Origin: Nemopilema nomurai
Lineage: Eukaryota; Cnidaria; Scyphozoa; Rhizostomeae; Rhizostomatidae
Reading direction: 5' to 3'
Length of the DNA stretch: 64,000 bases
Assembly (NCBI GenBank): GCA_003864495.1
Contig: ML133410.1
Span: 930,001 to 994,000 of the forward strand
Shown: piece by piece, positions 53,567 to 64,000 of the stretch
How positions within the stretch are numbered: the stretch's first letter is position 1
How the letters are laid out: every line of letters starts with the position of its first letter
Notes under the pieces: generated by a model
The model's input: the letters and a program-made list of their open reading frames with translations, nothing else
Databases searched by the model: none
Told to the model about the DNA's origin: nothing
Position numbers and translations under genes: made by a program

Positions 53567-56500
53567 ATGAAGGCTTTGGTCATTTGCTTGTTGCTTGGTT
53601 CCTTGTCATTTTGTAAGTATTTCCAATGAGAGTAGCGGCATTTATTCAGAACTTAAGAAACTTTTATCTTTTACTTTAAAGTCAATACATGGTTAAGCGA
53701 ACATTTTATCATCAATCGATCGATTATAACGTGTGTAGCACTGGTAAGCTATTTATTAAAAGTGAATACCATAATTGAAAATCAAAAGGAAAGTCTCATC
53801 CTTGCAGAAGTGGCTTTTTCAGTAGAAAGATGAGGACCTTTTGGCAAGATTGGGAAGGGGCTGGATGGCCGGTGAACCGCTAAGCCAGTCCAACTCAGTC
53901 AACGTCATTTCAAATTAGATTTATACCGATCTTCTGGTTCTTCCATTCTCTCTCTTTCTTTCTTTCTTTCTTTCTCTCTTTCTCTTTCTTTCTTTCTCTT
54001 TCTCTCTCTCTTTATTTCTCCCTTTCTCTCTATCTTTCTTTCTCTCTCTCTTTCTCTCTCCCTTTCTCTCTATCTTTCTTTCTCTCTTTCTTTTTTTCTC
54101 TGTGCATGTTAACAAGATAAAATAAGAGAACCCTTTTTGATCTCGGTGTTACCCAAGACAGTTGAAGGGGGGTATTCTATCAGAATTTCAAGTTAGCAAG
54201 AACATGGACGATATCACTACGATTCGCGCCGTAATCAATAGTTTATTAAAAAATAAAAATTGATTGAGAAAATGAGCTGTAATCATTACTAGAGTTTAGG
54301 ATTGAATAAGCTTGAGATGATTGAAGTCATATGCATATGCAAGCAAAATGAAAATGCACCTATCAGGATATCGCGATATAAAGGCTCTACAGTTATTTAT
54401 TGGAGGCCCATATGCCATCATTATGTCCGTAAGTGCCCCACCCTCTCCGGAATAATTCTCATGGAGGCAATGAAAATTACCCTTACAGGTGCAGTTGCTC
54501 ATGGCAGCAAAGAAAATGACGCAACCCCCTCGCAGTACGAATTAGATGATATCTTGATAGAAAACAAGGCTACGGAGAAAGACCCATCCATAATGGAAAA
54601 CGACAGTGCGTACGGTCTGAGCGACGTTGGGAAGGAGGACGGTGTTACGTAAGCATGCCTTGTACTCGCAGCATTGAGCTATGAGAAAGGTTTAGCAGCG
54701 AATGCAGGTTTCAGGGAGCCACTGAGATGCACTTATTGTCCATTTCCATATTACGTTGATTGCCAAGCAAGGTGTGGCAAACCGCAGATCCAATCGGCCT
54801 GATTTTCTGCATAGTACACCTTTGGAAATTGATTTTGCTGAAAAATTCAAGCCATGTAATGTCTAGGCTTGATTGATACCGATTGCAAATATACAGAGCG
54901 TACGATAGGGTGAAATAAGTTGTCTACTTTCGCTGCACTCTCTTTCGCGCTTTGCCTGTCATTCATTAATACCAGCGCTTTGCCCTGTAATGCGTGACTT
55001 CGAAAGTGGAAACTCGCCTTCACACAGGTAGCCTATATATCTGACTTCTCTTCATTTGTAGAAAAGACGCAACGCAAGCCAAGTCTAAAATCGTGCAGTA
55101 TGGCATATATTTGGCCATGCTGGGGAAAAGTAAACAGACGTTCTTCCGAAGTAAGTACGCAGAATCGTGATTTAGTGAACAGCATATGCCGGCATGCGGT
55201 GCTCGGCCTTTCCTTCTTGCTGAAGAAAACTTGAGGCAAGGAAAGGAGTTTTGGAAACTGAAGTAGGATGTTTCAGTAGTTCAAATTGAAAGCGTTATGA
55301 AAGTTATTCTTTACCAATCGTGAATTGAGCGTCACGTGACTTTAGTTGTTGGTTCTTTTACTAACGATTGTATATGTATGACTTCTCACCTTAGCGTGTA
55401 CAGATGCAAATAGTCAAGACGACTTGTTTTTTGTCAATTATCATTTTAACTATCTACACGACTATAATAAAAACAATTCAACTAAGGGAAATAACTAAAA
55501 CAAAGCGAATAGAAAGCTAGGCTACAAAGCGAATGTAAATGCCATAGAAATATTAGTTGTTGTGTGCAAGTTTAATGTGTGGCTGAATATATGGCTGATT
55601 AAGTGCAAATAAAATGCTGTATTAGAATTTCACTTAAGCAAACATTCAAGCTCTTTGATACAAATCAAGTACTTTGGTGAAATGCTCTTCTCGTATTCTG
55701 TAAGGAAATGTGGTCTGCTATCGCCCATTTGGGTGCTTCAGCAAGGAACGTCCCTGGAATAGGGTCTACAACTTCATACCAAACCCACCATCTCAGATGG
55801 GAACAAAGTTCATTTTGTTCACACGAAAAGCCCCAAAAGGACAAGAAGTTCCTATTTTCAAAGTGAAAGCTTCGCGAATTTCTGGTCGCAAAAGGACCTT
55901 TTTCATAATACACGGATGGCAAGGTTGGTACTTTTTTGACTTCAATCATGCAACCGTCAGCTCTGGCTGAAATTCATTGGTGGAATTCATTCATTAATTG
56001 AGGCTGTTAGTTGAAGAGATGCTGGTTGGAATTCATTAGCATCTCGTTTTAGCCACGATGAGTTAAAATTGGCATCTTGCGTTTCAGAGACAGAAAAGTC
56101 AGCATTATGGATGATAGCAATGAAGAACGAGCTTTTGAAGAGAGCTGACGTCAACGTATTCATTGTGTATTGGACCCAGGGTGCCGCTCCTCAATATTTC
56201 TTGGCTGCAGCCAACAGTCGACTTGTGGGGGCACAAATTGCTTATTTCGTAGAGCGTCTCCACAAGGACAAGCGATTGTGCTACGACAACGTGCATTTGA
56301 TCGGCTTCAGCCTTGGTGGCCAAGTAGTTGCCTTTGCCGGCAAACAGCTCCGAAAGAAGGGACACCTCATTTCGCGTATAACAGGTTTGTATTACAGCTT
56401 TCATTGATCATTGCAGCAGTGATTATCAGCTGTCAAGGCTGCACATGCAGTCAAAGGAGGTTAGATAGAGAGAGGGATGTGTGCGAATAGAAGTTCATGA

Positions 56501-57707
56501 TGATGTTGGTTTATAGTGCCGGAGAAATGGCACTTTGGGTTCCATAGCCAAGGTTTGAGGCCTCTGGAAAACACCTGAAGCATGTTTGCTTGTGAAACTA
56601 CCAAAATGCTCAATACTATGAGGATAAAGTAATTTGTAAGCAACTTTTCTAAACTGTATACACCCATAAAGAGAATACAAAAGCAAAAATGCTTCAAAAC
56701 TTGCTTCCGTGTTTTAAAAAGAATACCATAATGTTTACAGTTTAAAGAACACACAAAAGCAGTGTCACGGTTGTGGAAATGGTGAAGGTACAATAATTTG
56801 CATCGAGCACGATTACCCAGAGGTCCATCCATGCTTGCCTACCTTGCACACCCCTCTGTACACACCCCACTGCTAAGCTTCTAAGTTGCCCTTTACCTCT
56901 AATTGACGCTGAAGTCTGTTTAACCAATGTGCTCCCACCAATGTGCTTAGGTATTATTCGAACCTTTCAGGCCTCGACCCAGCCGCACCCCTCTTCACTC
57001 ATGAGCCAAAGGAAAAGAGACTGGAGTCAGGCGACGCCAAATTCGTTGACGTCATCCACACTAGCTACTTGTACTATGTTGGAATCAAGAAAAGATCCGG
57101 CCACGTTGACTTCTACGTGAATGGCGGAGGAGCTCAGCCTGATTGCACAGGAACACGTAAGCATTTCTCAATGACGTAATAACGTGACGTAATATCGTAG
57201 TACTGCAAGCTGTTTGACAATTAATTGTAAACCAAATTAAACCTTTCAGCTGTTTATTTACAAAAGTTTCAGTTATAGGTCAGCAGGTAACATCATAACC
57301 TTACACAATTACCCTTTGACAAGCATTGTACTCCCCCCTTAAAGAACAGCAGACATTCAGCCTTAGTTCCCTTCGTGCGGTACATTCTTAATTGGGCTGG
57401 TCAGCTAGCAGATACTGGGGACGGGGGTGTGCCCGTGAAAATCGATCAATTTGTTTTACAAGTGAAGATGCAACACCATTTTTCTCCTGCAGATGCATCG
57501 TCGTGCAGCCACTTCCGTGCAGTGTACATGTTCATCAAGAGCATCAACAAAGGCTGCAGATACCGCGCGTACAAATGCCCGAGTTTCGTCGACCTCTGTC
57601 TTGGCCTCTGCAAAAATGCAAAGACGACTTACCTAGGCTTTGACACAAACAGAAGAGCCAGAGGGACCTTTTACTTGAAGACAACCCTAGTGCCGCCATA
57701 CTGTTGA
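53567..57707 (+). CDS. Lipase C: secreted PLA1-like lipase with diverged pro-module (complete, 403 aa)
   Basis: Seven exons with the same phase pattern as gene B: 53567-53612, 54489-54648, 55062-55150, 55705-55923, 56088-56384, 56971-57156, 57493-57707. Exon 1 is a signal peptide (MKALVICLLLGSLSF). Exon 2 is an acidic propeptide (DDILIENKATEKDPSIMEND). Exon 3 is only 89 bp (155 in B and D) and mildly basic (AKSKIVQYG, LGKSKQTFFR), so the cationic segment is reduced. Lipase domain: VCYRPFGCF, FFIIHGWQG, nucleophile Ser in GFSLGGQ, Asp in GLDPAAPLF, His in CSHFRA. The lid between cysteines is 7 residues. Translation ends at PPYC with no PLAT domain, as in B. Exons 4 and 6 have exactly the same lengths as in B. 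Predicted secreted phospholipase A1-type enzyme; the substrate is not known. The C-terminal half is Cys-rich and well conserved with B. Confidence 0.88.
53940..54105. repeat. CTTT/CTCTTT-rich microsatellite in lipase C intron 1
   Basis: About 165 bp of nearly pure pyrimidine (TTTC and TCTC words). The reverse frame gives a spurious Lys/Arg/Glu-rich peptide, which is not a gene. Confidence 0.9.
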
Positions 57708-59922
57708 AAGAAGGACTGTCTCCTTTAGATATAGACACTACAGGGACATTTGCTTAGCACTCTCCCAGTGCGAGTAGACTTCAAGGTTTTCTTCATATTA
57801 TCTTTCCTAGGAATTCAATCTGTTATTCTTGTTATTTGCATTCTCATTCTGTTAATACTTCCTTGTTTATGAAAATAAATTGAAAAGATCGGATTGACAA
57901 GCAAACACCGTTTCTAGAAATACCATACCCAAGAGGGGGCTGCCCCCAAATTGTTGAATGCCTGTCAAAATGCTTGGTTAGCGGCAATCTCTCTTGGTTC
58001 AACAGGGCTGAGCAACTCCCTCCTCAATTAACGTGGAATTTTCTATTCACATCACATCCCCTCAAAATTTCTGTAAATGTGAATTCTATAAATGTAATCA
58101 ATACCCTATGCCTGCGGAGATGTTTAAGTATTTTTGGAGATCTTGTACAAAATATACCCCAAAAAGTCACAACTTCGGATACTCAAATGAAAGCTCTCTA
58201 CAGGTTTTGACGATAGTGTTTGATCTATAGACGTGATGATGAAATGTTTTCTTCATTTAATAATACGTCTTGTATGCTTTGCTTTGATCTAATACAATTA
58301 CCAAAATACAATTAAATGAGTTAAATCTCTTCTTTTTAGTACACATTTAACCATTTCCGATACCATAGAGATCCTAACCTCTAAGTCGCTTGTTTCTGCG
58401 AAGTTTTATGCTTACATGCTTATATTAGTGTATGCTTATTCTCAAGGGAAAGTTGGTAGGGTTGAATACATGTTGCTTTGAGATAAACATTATTCCTTAT
58501 ATGTGCTGCTATTGAAGACGTTTTGAAGATTTTTTGTGTTTTTATCCTTTGTTTGTCGAATAGAAATCCAACTGCGTGGCAATGAGTCCTTCTCGACACT
58601 ATTGCAATTTGCTTTTCCTTATCTTTCAGCAACCATGAACTGATAATTACTTATTGCAACTAGAGATTATTTGCAAAAATAAATGTTAATTAGCGAGGAG
58701 GTCTACAATATTGTTTCTACTGAGGGGAAGTTGAAAGAACAAAAACCCTAGGGTGCCCCTTGGCTCAGGCCGAGAAAGCCCATGGGGAAATGCGTCACTG
58801 TCGCTAGCTATTCAAAGTCATTTTAGCATCCCACTTGAGAATATAAGCACTGCACTATATGACAAAAATTATCCTTATCTTAAACGGGACAAAAGACGCT
58901 TGTCGCTTTCACCATTAATCATACCAAAGCGACATCACTCGCAGTTATCAAAATCACTAGCTGAAATGATGGCTATAGTCTTCTCTACATCGAAAGAATG
59001 AAAATACAAGAAAAATCATACACAATAATGAAGCCTTTCCAACTGTATCACTCCCAGCTCTGGGTTGTCTTGCGAATATGCATTGACTCCTGTGATATGT
59101 GGCCACCTTTATAGTTTTGGGACAATAAACCAAACTTTAACGACCTGAGAGACCTTTAATAAAAATACTTAACTTTGTTTTCAGACACAGAAATGATCGA
59201 TTTGAATTATACTGCCTTTTTATCGAGGCACTCCCTGAAGAAGCAGATCGAAAGAATTTAAAGCATTTTCTCGAACCTGTCCTTCATTGACAAAGGACTG
59301 AAATTAAAACCAACTGGGAAATTTTTGGTGGCAGTAAGGCCGACTCGTTATCAGAGCGAGGTGCGTAACCAGTGCACGAGAGCAGTCTGAAAATAGGAGG
59401 AGGAGCTTGAATCCTTCAGGTTCTTAAACCAGAAAATAATGTACACCATTATCTATTTATGCCAGCTTATGGTTCCATGATAAACTTCCAGGTAGCATTG
59501 AAAATATGCAACAAACTCGACCGGGGATGAGAAAATGTCAAAGAGTTCAAGAAAAGGGCACAAGGCTTATGATTGGACTCCTGAGTCATCAAAGTTTTTA
59601 TGGTTTAAGATAGTATGAAGTTCGAAATTGATAAGGCTTTGATATGGTGATTGCAATCTGAATTTTTGATTGTAGTTTGATTATGATGCAAAACGATATT
59701 GCCGATTTACTTGTGGGAATATTGCTTGTGATTACGATCAAACATGATTGTCTAAAGATCACGATTGCATTGAGGAACAAAAGTGAGATTGTGACTGTAG
59801 TTGTAATCACAGCAGAGATATGTTTGATTGGTTGCCATCATGCGAAACATTTAAATCTCAAGCAAGAATGACTAAAAATCATCAGCACTACCATTTCGAC
59901 GACGTTCGGTTGCAGTCAGAAG
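57708..59922. other. Intergenic region between lipases C and D
   Basis: About 2.2 kb with no coding similarity seen. It contains the lipase C 3' end and should contain the lipase D promoter and an untranslated exon, because the D start codon is also preceded by a CAG|AAG acceptor. Confidence 0.5.
57874..57879 (+). terminator. Polyadenylation signal AATAAA of lipase C
   Basis: AATAAA about 170 bases after the lipase C stop codon, the first consensus signal downstream. Confidence 0.55.
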
Positions 59923-62900
59923 ATGGGGTTTCTGGTCCTCTGTCTTGTTCTTCTTTCTGCCCTGCATTATCCTGCATGTAAGTATACGTAGCTCCGCTAT
60001 ATATTATCTGATATCGGATTGCTGCCAATGACAGACCATGTTTTATTCGTTCGTGTCGATGCACACAGAAAAAGCAACATAAAACAGTCAGTTGCCCTCT
60101 TTCATAGAGAGGACAGCCATCTCTGCGTATCACCATAAAATATACCTTTGCTAGGCAGATGCCTAATAGCATGGTAGTGGGGTTTTGATTGTACTATTCA
60201 AGTCGCCCCAGGCTTGGTCAACACTGCCTTAATTCATTGCCATGCATAATATGTTTAACTTAAAAGGAGCCTATGAAAATGTCTGGATCAAAATGAAAGC
60301 TGCATAAAGTTGCAAACGGATGCCTCAATAAACCGTTACTAAGAAATAGAAGAAACCATTTGCTGTGAATTGACCTTTCAAACATCCACCACAAATGTAG
60401 CCGGTGTTCCGAGACGGACAAGCACTAGGCCTATTGGCAAAGACCTCTGCAACTCGAGATACGCTGCCCTCACGCCCTCCGTAAATTGGATCAGTTTTTC
60501 CGCTTTGCATTTTCCAACTTTTTTTTACCCTCTTCCCCTGAATATATACAGGCGTTGATGGCTCAGTTTTTTTATTCTTTGTTAAGACTTCTTTTAGACA
60601 TTATCATAAACAACTAAAAGGCGGTCCATAATAAAGCCTTAAAATTTAGGCCCCGTTTACACGAGAGAAAGAGGAACGGATCCAAAACATCCGGACCTTT
60701 TAGGTACGATATGGGTACGATCCACAAGCGTCTACATGAGATCGGATCTTAAACTATAAAGCGTTTACAAGGGAAAGGACCAAAAGCGAATCTCACTTTT
60801 TAAGCATGCGCAATGACAAGGTGATTGTTAATTTTCAATTTTTGTAGTCTCGTTTCACTGCCGTGCCTTTGCGGATCCGTACCCACCCGTTTACACGGCG
60901 CCGATGACGTAACGGATCCAAATGAATTCGTTTTCTATTCGTACCCAAAAAGGTACGGATCTCTCCAAGAAAAAGTACAGATCCTACCGTGCCCGTGTAA
61001 ACGCAAGGCCTATCGTAACCAGTTTGGGTACGGTTCTATGCGGATCCGTTCCCGTGTAAACGTGGCCTTAGTCCTCCCATAACTTGGATCCGAGAGAAGT
61101 CTAACTTTTTAAACTAGTAGAATAGGTGGTAGTAGTATAGGGTAAACTCCTCTTTGATCCACAGCTTTCGAGGGTCAAATAACAAAAGCATAAAAGCGTG
61201 GAAGAACTAGAAAGTTTGATCATAGCTGCTTTGTATTAATTGAAATATTCTGTTGTTGACCTGCTCTTTCGTTCAAAGGCAGATATGGCTATGCGCTGGT
61301 AAAGATCCATCTAAGAAACAGAACAATAGGAAGAGGTTGATTCGAATACTCTACCATGCTTTTTCAACAGTTCTGGAGAAGCAAGATTGTCGTTGAAAAA
61401 TTAGCTTGTTATTTCAGATGAATATGATTATAAGAAAGTTATACGAATAATGAACTAAAGCAAATAATAGGAATATAAATCAATAGCTGAAATTTGCAAC
61501 CAGAAATCATAAAAGAAAATAGCGCTAGCTTGAAGCATAATATGGTATCATTTTCCTAAAGCCTATCTTCCCTATTATTGGAATGCAGCACATTTGTTCA
61601 AGCGTTGGACGTGTACGTCGCGTAAGACTCGCGTAAAAGTTGCGTATAAGTCACGTAAGAATCGTGTAAGAATCGCGTAATAATCGTGTAAGAGTCGCGT
61701 AAGAACCGCGTAAGAGTCGCAGAAGAACCGCGTAAGAGTCGCGTAAGAATCGAGTAAGAATCGCGTGAGAGTCATGTCTTGCTTGCAGTTTGGACGCTTA
61801 ACTGAAAAAGCTTAGCTTGAAGTGAGAAAGTACCTGAGAACTCTCAAATTGGCCCACAGGTGCACGACGGCAGAAAGTCATAGAGGATGAAGATGAGCGA
61901 ATACTCGCAATAATCAACAGCCGACGCGCTTTGCGCAAAGATGAAATAAAAGACCCCATTGATGCTTTCGAAGAGAAGCTGATGCTAGCAGAAGCAGCGG
62001 GGCCCCGCTTGAACTTGACTGAAATTGCGGTGGAGGACTTGGGTGTACAAACTATGCCATCGGGGAGGTACATAACACATTCACTTGACACTGCGCAATT
62101 GCTGAACATGGGTATTCTTAGATGGTCTCAGTATTATTATCAGCATCGTACAGGCAGCCTTGTTCTACATGCCTTTTTCAAAGCCTCTCGCAGCCTTGTC
62201 TGTAGAACTGGAGTACAATATTCTTAGACCATAATTTTATTCAAGCAAAATGCATATAAGGAGCGATGCATTTGAAGGTTAATTCATGACCGCACACATA
62301 GCCAGTGATGAAGGAACCAGGGGGCCGGAGCAGGAACTACACACGTGTTCAGGTGTGGAGCATTTGCAAAGGCTGCGAGGCAGAAACTGCGTGGGTAGGA
62401 CCAGCTTAACAAAAGATTTAAACAAAAGTCGTGCCTCTAGTCCGTTCAATTTGGTTCGCATGTTATGAATGTGCTGGTTAGCTTTATGCAGGATCGTAAG
62501 AGGTACATAAACAGTTCCTAAGTTAAACAAAAAATGCTTGAATGGCTAAGAGAAAGAATGGTGGAGAAAGGCTAAAAGAGAAGGGGAATAAATCTCTGAT
62601 CCCGATTGCTTAAGCGATTATGAAATAGAGACGCAATTCTGTGCAAAACAGTCTACCGCCTAAGATTGCTACTTGAAAGGTAGTGTAGCATCAAGCTGAT
62701 TTCGAACCCTTCTCTGGTCACAGGAAATCTCAAGACTCTCTGTTCAAGCGGTTATCTATGAGAGCAACAAGCCTCTTCAATGCAGCGAAGAAAAAAGCAA
62801 AGGCATTCAAAAGTAAACTGGAGAGGATTGGTGAAAGTTTGTCCCATGGAGTAATAAGACTGATCAATACTTTCAAATGTGAGTTGTTGCCCTATACTTA

Positions 62901-64000
62901 CGTCTATCAAACTGTCATATATCAATGTCACAAAATATTATGAATTCGAAAAAAGTTTGCAATGGAAGTACGGAGCTGTTTCTTAACAACAAGAAATAGA
63001 ATGTCATTGATGAAGTTTCTTTACTTCCTTTTTCTAATTTCCAGCGGGAAAGGTTTGCTACGAGCCTTATGGATGCTTTACCAATCACAGCCCTTTCAAC
63101 AACGTCTGGAATTTGCTTCCAAAGACACCACGTGAAATAGGGACAGAGTTTGTTCTGTACACAAGGGAAAACTCCCAAGGCGAAACCATCACTATTTCCA
63201 GCGTCTCCTCAACAGATTCTTCAAACGATAAAGAGACTATCTTCATCATTCATGGATGGACAGGTCAGTTGGCTTGGAATTCGCTAGCAAAGGGGGCGTA
63301 GTCTCTAAAGTTTCTAATGAAGAGTAAATCTGGCTGGTCCTCTTTGTTCCTACTCTGGCTCGGTGAGCCATCTATAGATGATATCAGACAGTAGTATCTA
63401 GATGTGAAGCTCACACCTGCTCCAACCAAACCCATCCACAACATATATACAACAAAGAGAAAAGATTTTTGAAAATACTGCTAAAACACATTCATGATTC
63501 TTTACTGAGGGAAGAGAGAAGAGGGGTGGATGGGGTGGTACTTTAGTGCTTAAAAAACCAGGTTTTCATAAATTGTCAATTTCTACCATTCGATTTTCTA
63601 CAAGAAATATTGTATCAACAAAAGATTCTCATTAAGAATTTATAGACTGTGGAAAACACTTGCTTGGTGTTTTCCAGCTAAAAACAAGCCTATATGCAGG
63701 GAAAGTATTGCGGCAAATGTAACTTAGTTGGGCGGCAGGTCTAGTATCGCTAAGGGGGATACTCTATGCTGTCACTCAAATTGAATGCTCTAGAAGTCTC
63801 AGTTTTTCTAGATGTGAACGACACCCACTCACAGTTTTAGACTAGATTAATGGGCATTTACAAGAGCATTCATCTCATCTGCATTATCCTTTGCATTGTA
63901 GAAGGCCATAAAACATCTTGGATAAAAAAGATGAAAGACAAGCTTTTAGAACGCAATGATGTCAACGTGATTGGAGTGTACTGGGTAGATGGTGCAAAAG
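59923..64000 (+). CDS. Lipase D: secreted lipase with acidic propeptide and cationic amphipathic segment, 3' end off the right edge
   Basis: Exons seen: 59923-59977, 61860-62067, 62724-62878, 63045-63263, 63902 to the window end. Exon 1 is a signal peptide (MGFLVLCLVLLSALHYPA). Exon 2 is the propeptide, with IDAFEEKLMLAEAAGPRLN and LTEIA, the same block as in gene B. Exon 3 is 155 bp, exactly as in B, and encodes 51 residues aligning without gaps to B's segment (shared FKRL, RA, LF, KK, KLE, IG, FK); 13 Lys/Arg against 3 acidic, net about +10. Exon 4 is 219 bp, as in B and C, opening the lipase domain with VCYEPYGCF and IFIIHGWTG. Exon 5 (KKMKDKLLERNDVNV, GVYWVDGAK) leads toward the catalytic serine, which lies outside the window. 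Catalytic competence cannot be judged here. Intron 1 carries a MITE and a minisatellite. Confidence 0.85.
60649..61067. mobile_element. Harbinger-like MITE, GGCCCCGTTTACACG family, copy 2 (419 bp)
   Basis: The same ends and GGTACGGAT/GGATCC interior as the copy at 45391-45758, again flanked by TTA (60646-60648 and 61068-61070). It is about 50 bp longer because of an internal insertion near 60820-60875. It lies in lipase D intron 1. Confidence 0.9.
61619..61774. repeat. 11-bp minisatellite (CGCGTAAGAGT type), about 14 copies
   Basis: Tandem copies of an 11-bp unit, CGCGTAAGAnT, with scattered substitutions. Because 11 is not a multiple of 3, all frames read a periodic 11-residue pseudo-repeat, an artefact rather than a protein. 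It lies about 85 bp before the propeptide exon of lipase D. Confidence 0.85.

Noticed and set aside
53921..54115. Lys/Arg/Glu-rich minus-strand frame
   Set aside because: It is simply the reverse translation of a pyrimidine microsatellite.
61575..61775. Repetitive LTRFL-type peptide frame
   Set aside because: An artefact of the 11-bp minisatellite being open in several frames.

Overview
This is eukaryotic, metazoan nuclear DNA: AT-rich, with intron-dense genes, GT/AG splice sites and several transposon classes. The gene content (CHERP, GCDH, an MNK kinase, a single-exon class C GPCR, a cluster of pancreatic-lipase-family genes) and the repeats suit a marine invertebrate. A cnidarian, probably an anthozoan, is my best guess, but nothing here proves the taxon. 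Gene models were built by hand from splice consensus, phase matching and recalled family sequences, without database searches.

Layout. 1-6708 (-): CHERP, with its 3' end beyond the left edge. 7042-13361 (+): complete 16-exon glutaryl-CoA dehydrogenase, head-to-head with CHERP across about 330 bp. 16306-24455 (-): complete 13-exon MAP-kinase-interacting kinase, with DFN in place of the family's DFD. 27015-29759 (+): a single-exon 914-aa class C GPCR with a calcium-sensing-receptor-like amino-acid pocket. 30893-64000: four pancreatic-lipase-family genes, A (+, 30893-35438), B (-, 36794-50232), C (+, 53567-57707) and D (+, 59923 to past the right edge).

The most unusual signal is the architecture of lipases B, C and D. 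Between the signal-peptide exon and the lipase domain lie two extra exons: an acidic propeptide and, in B and D, a 51-residue cationic amphipathic segment resembling an antimicrobial or lytic peptide. The two exons together form a phase 1-1 module. Lipase A lacks it and instead keeps the C-terminal PLAT domain that B and C have lost. A, B and C all have very short lids, so phospholipase A1-type activity is more likely than triglyceride lipase activity.

Lipase B's third intron is about 10.1 kb and is almost filled by nested transposons: a degenerate Ty3/gypsy-like retroelement (39639-48658) carrying a 3.35-kb Mutator-like foldback with a 9-bp target duplication inside integrase, a 368-bp Harbinger-like MITE inside RNase H, a hAT-like insertion that itself holds a MITE, and a TA-flanked MITE in one LTR. 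A further Harbinger-like MITE sits beside it. A 67-bp tandem array and its inverted partner occupy the B-C intergenic region.
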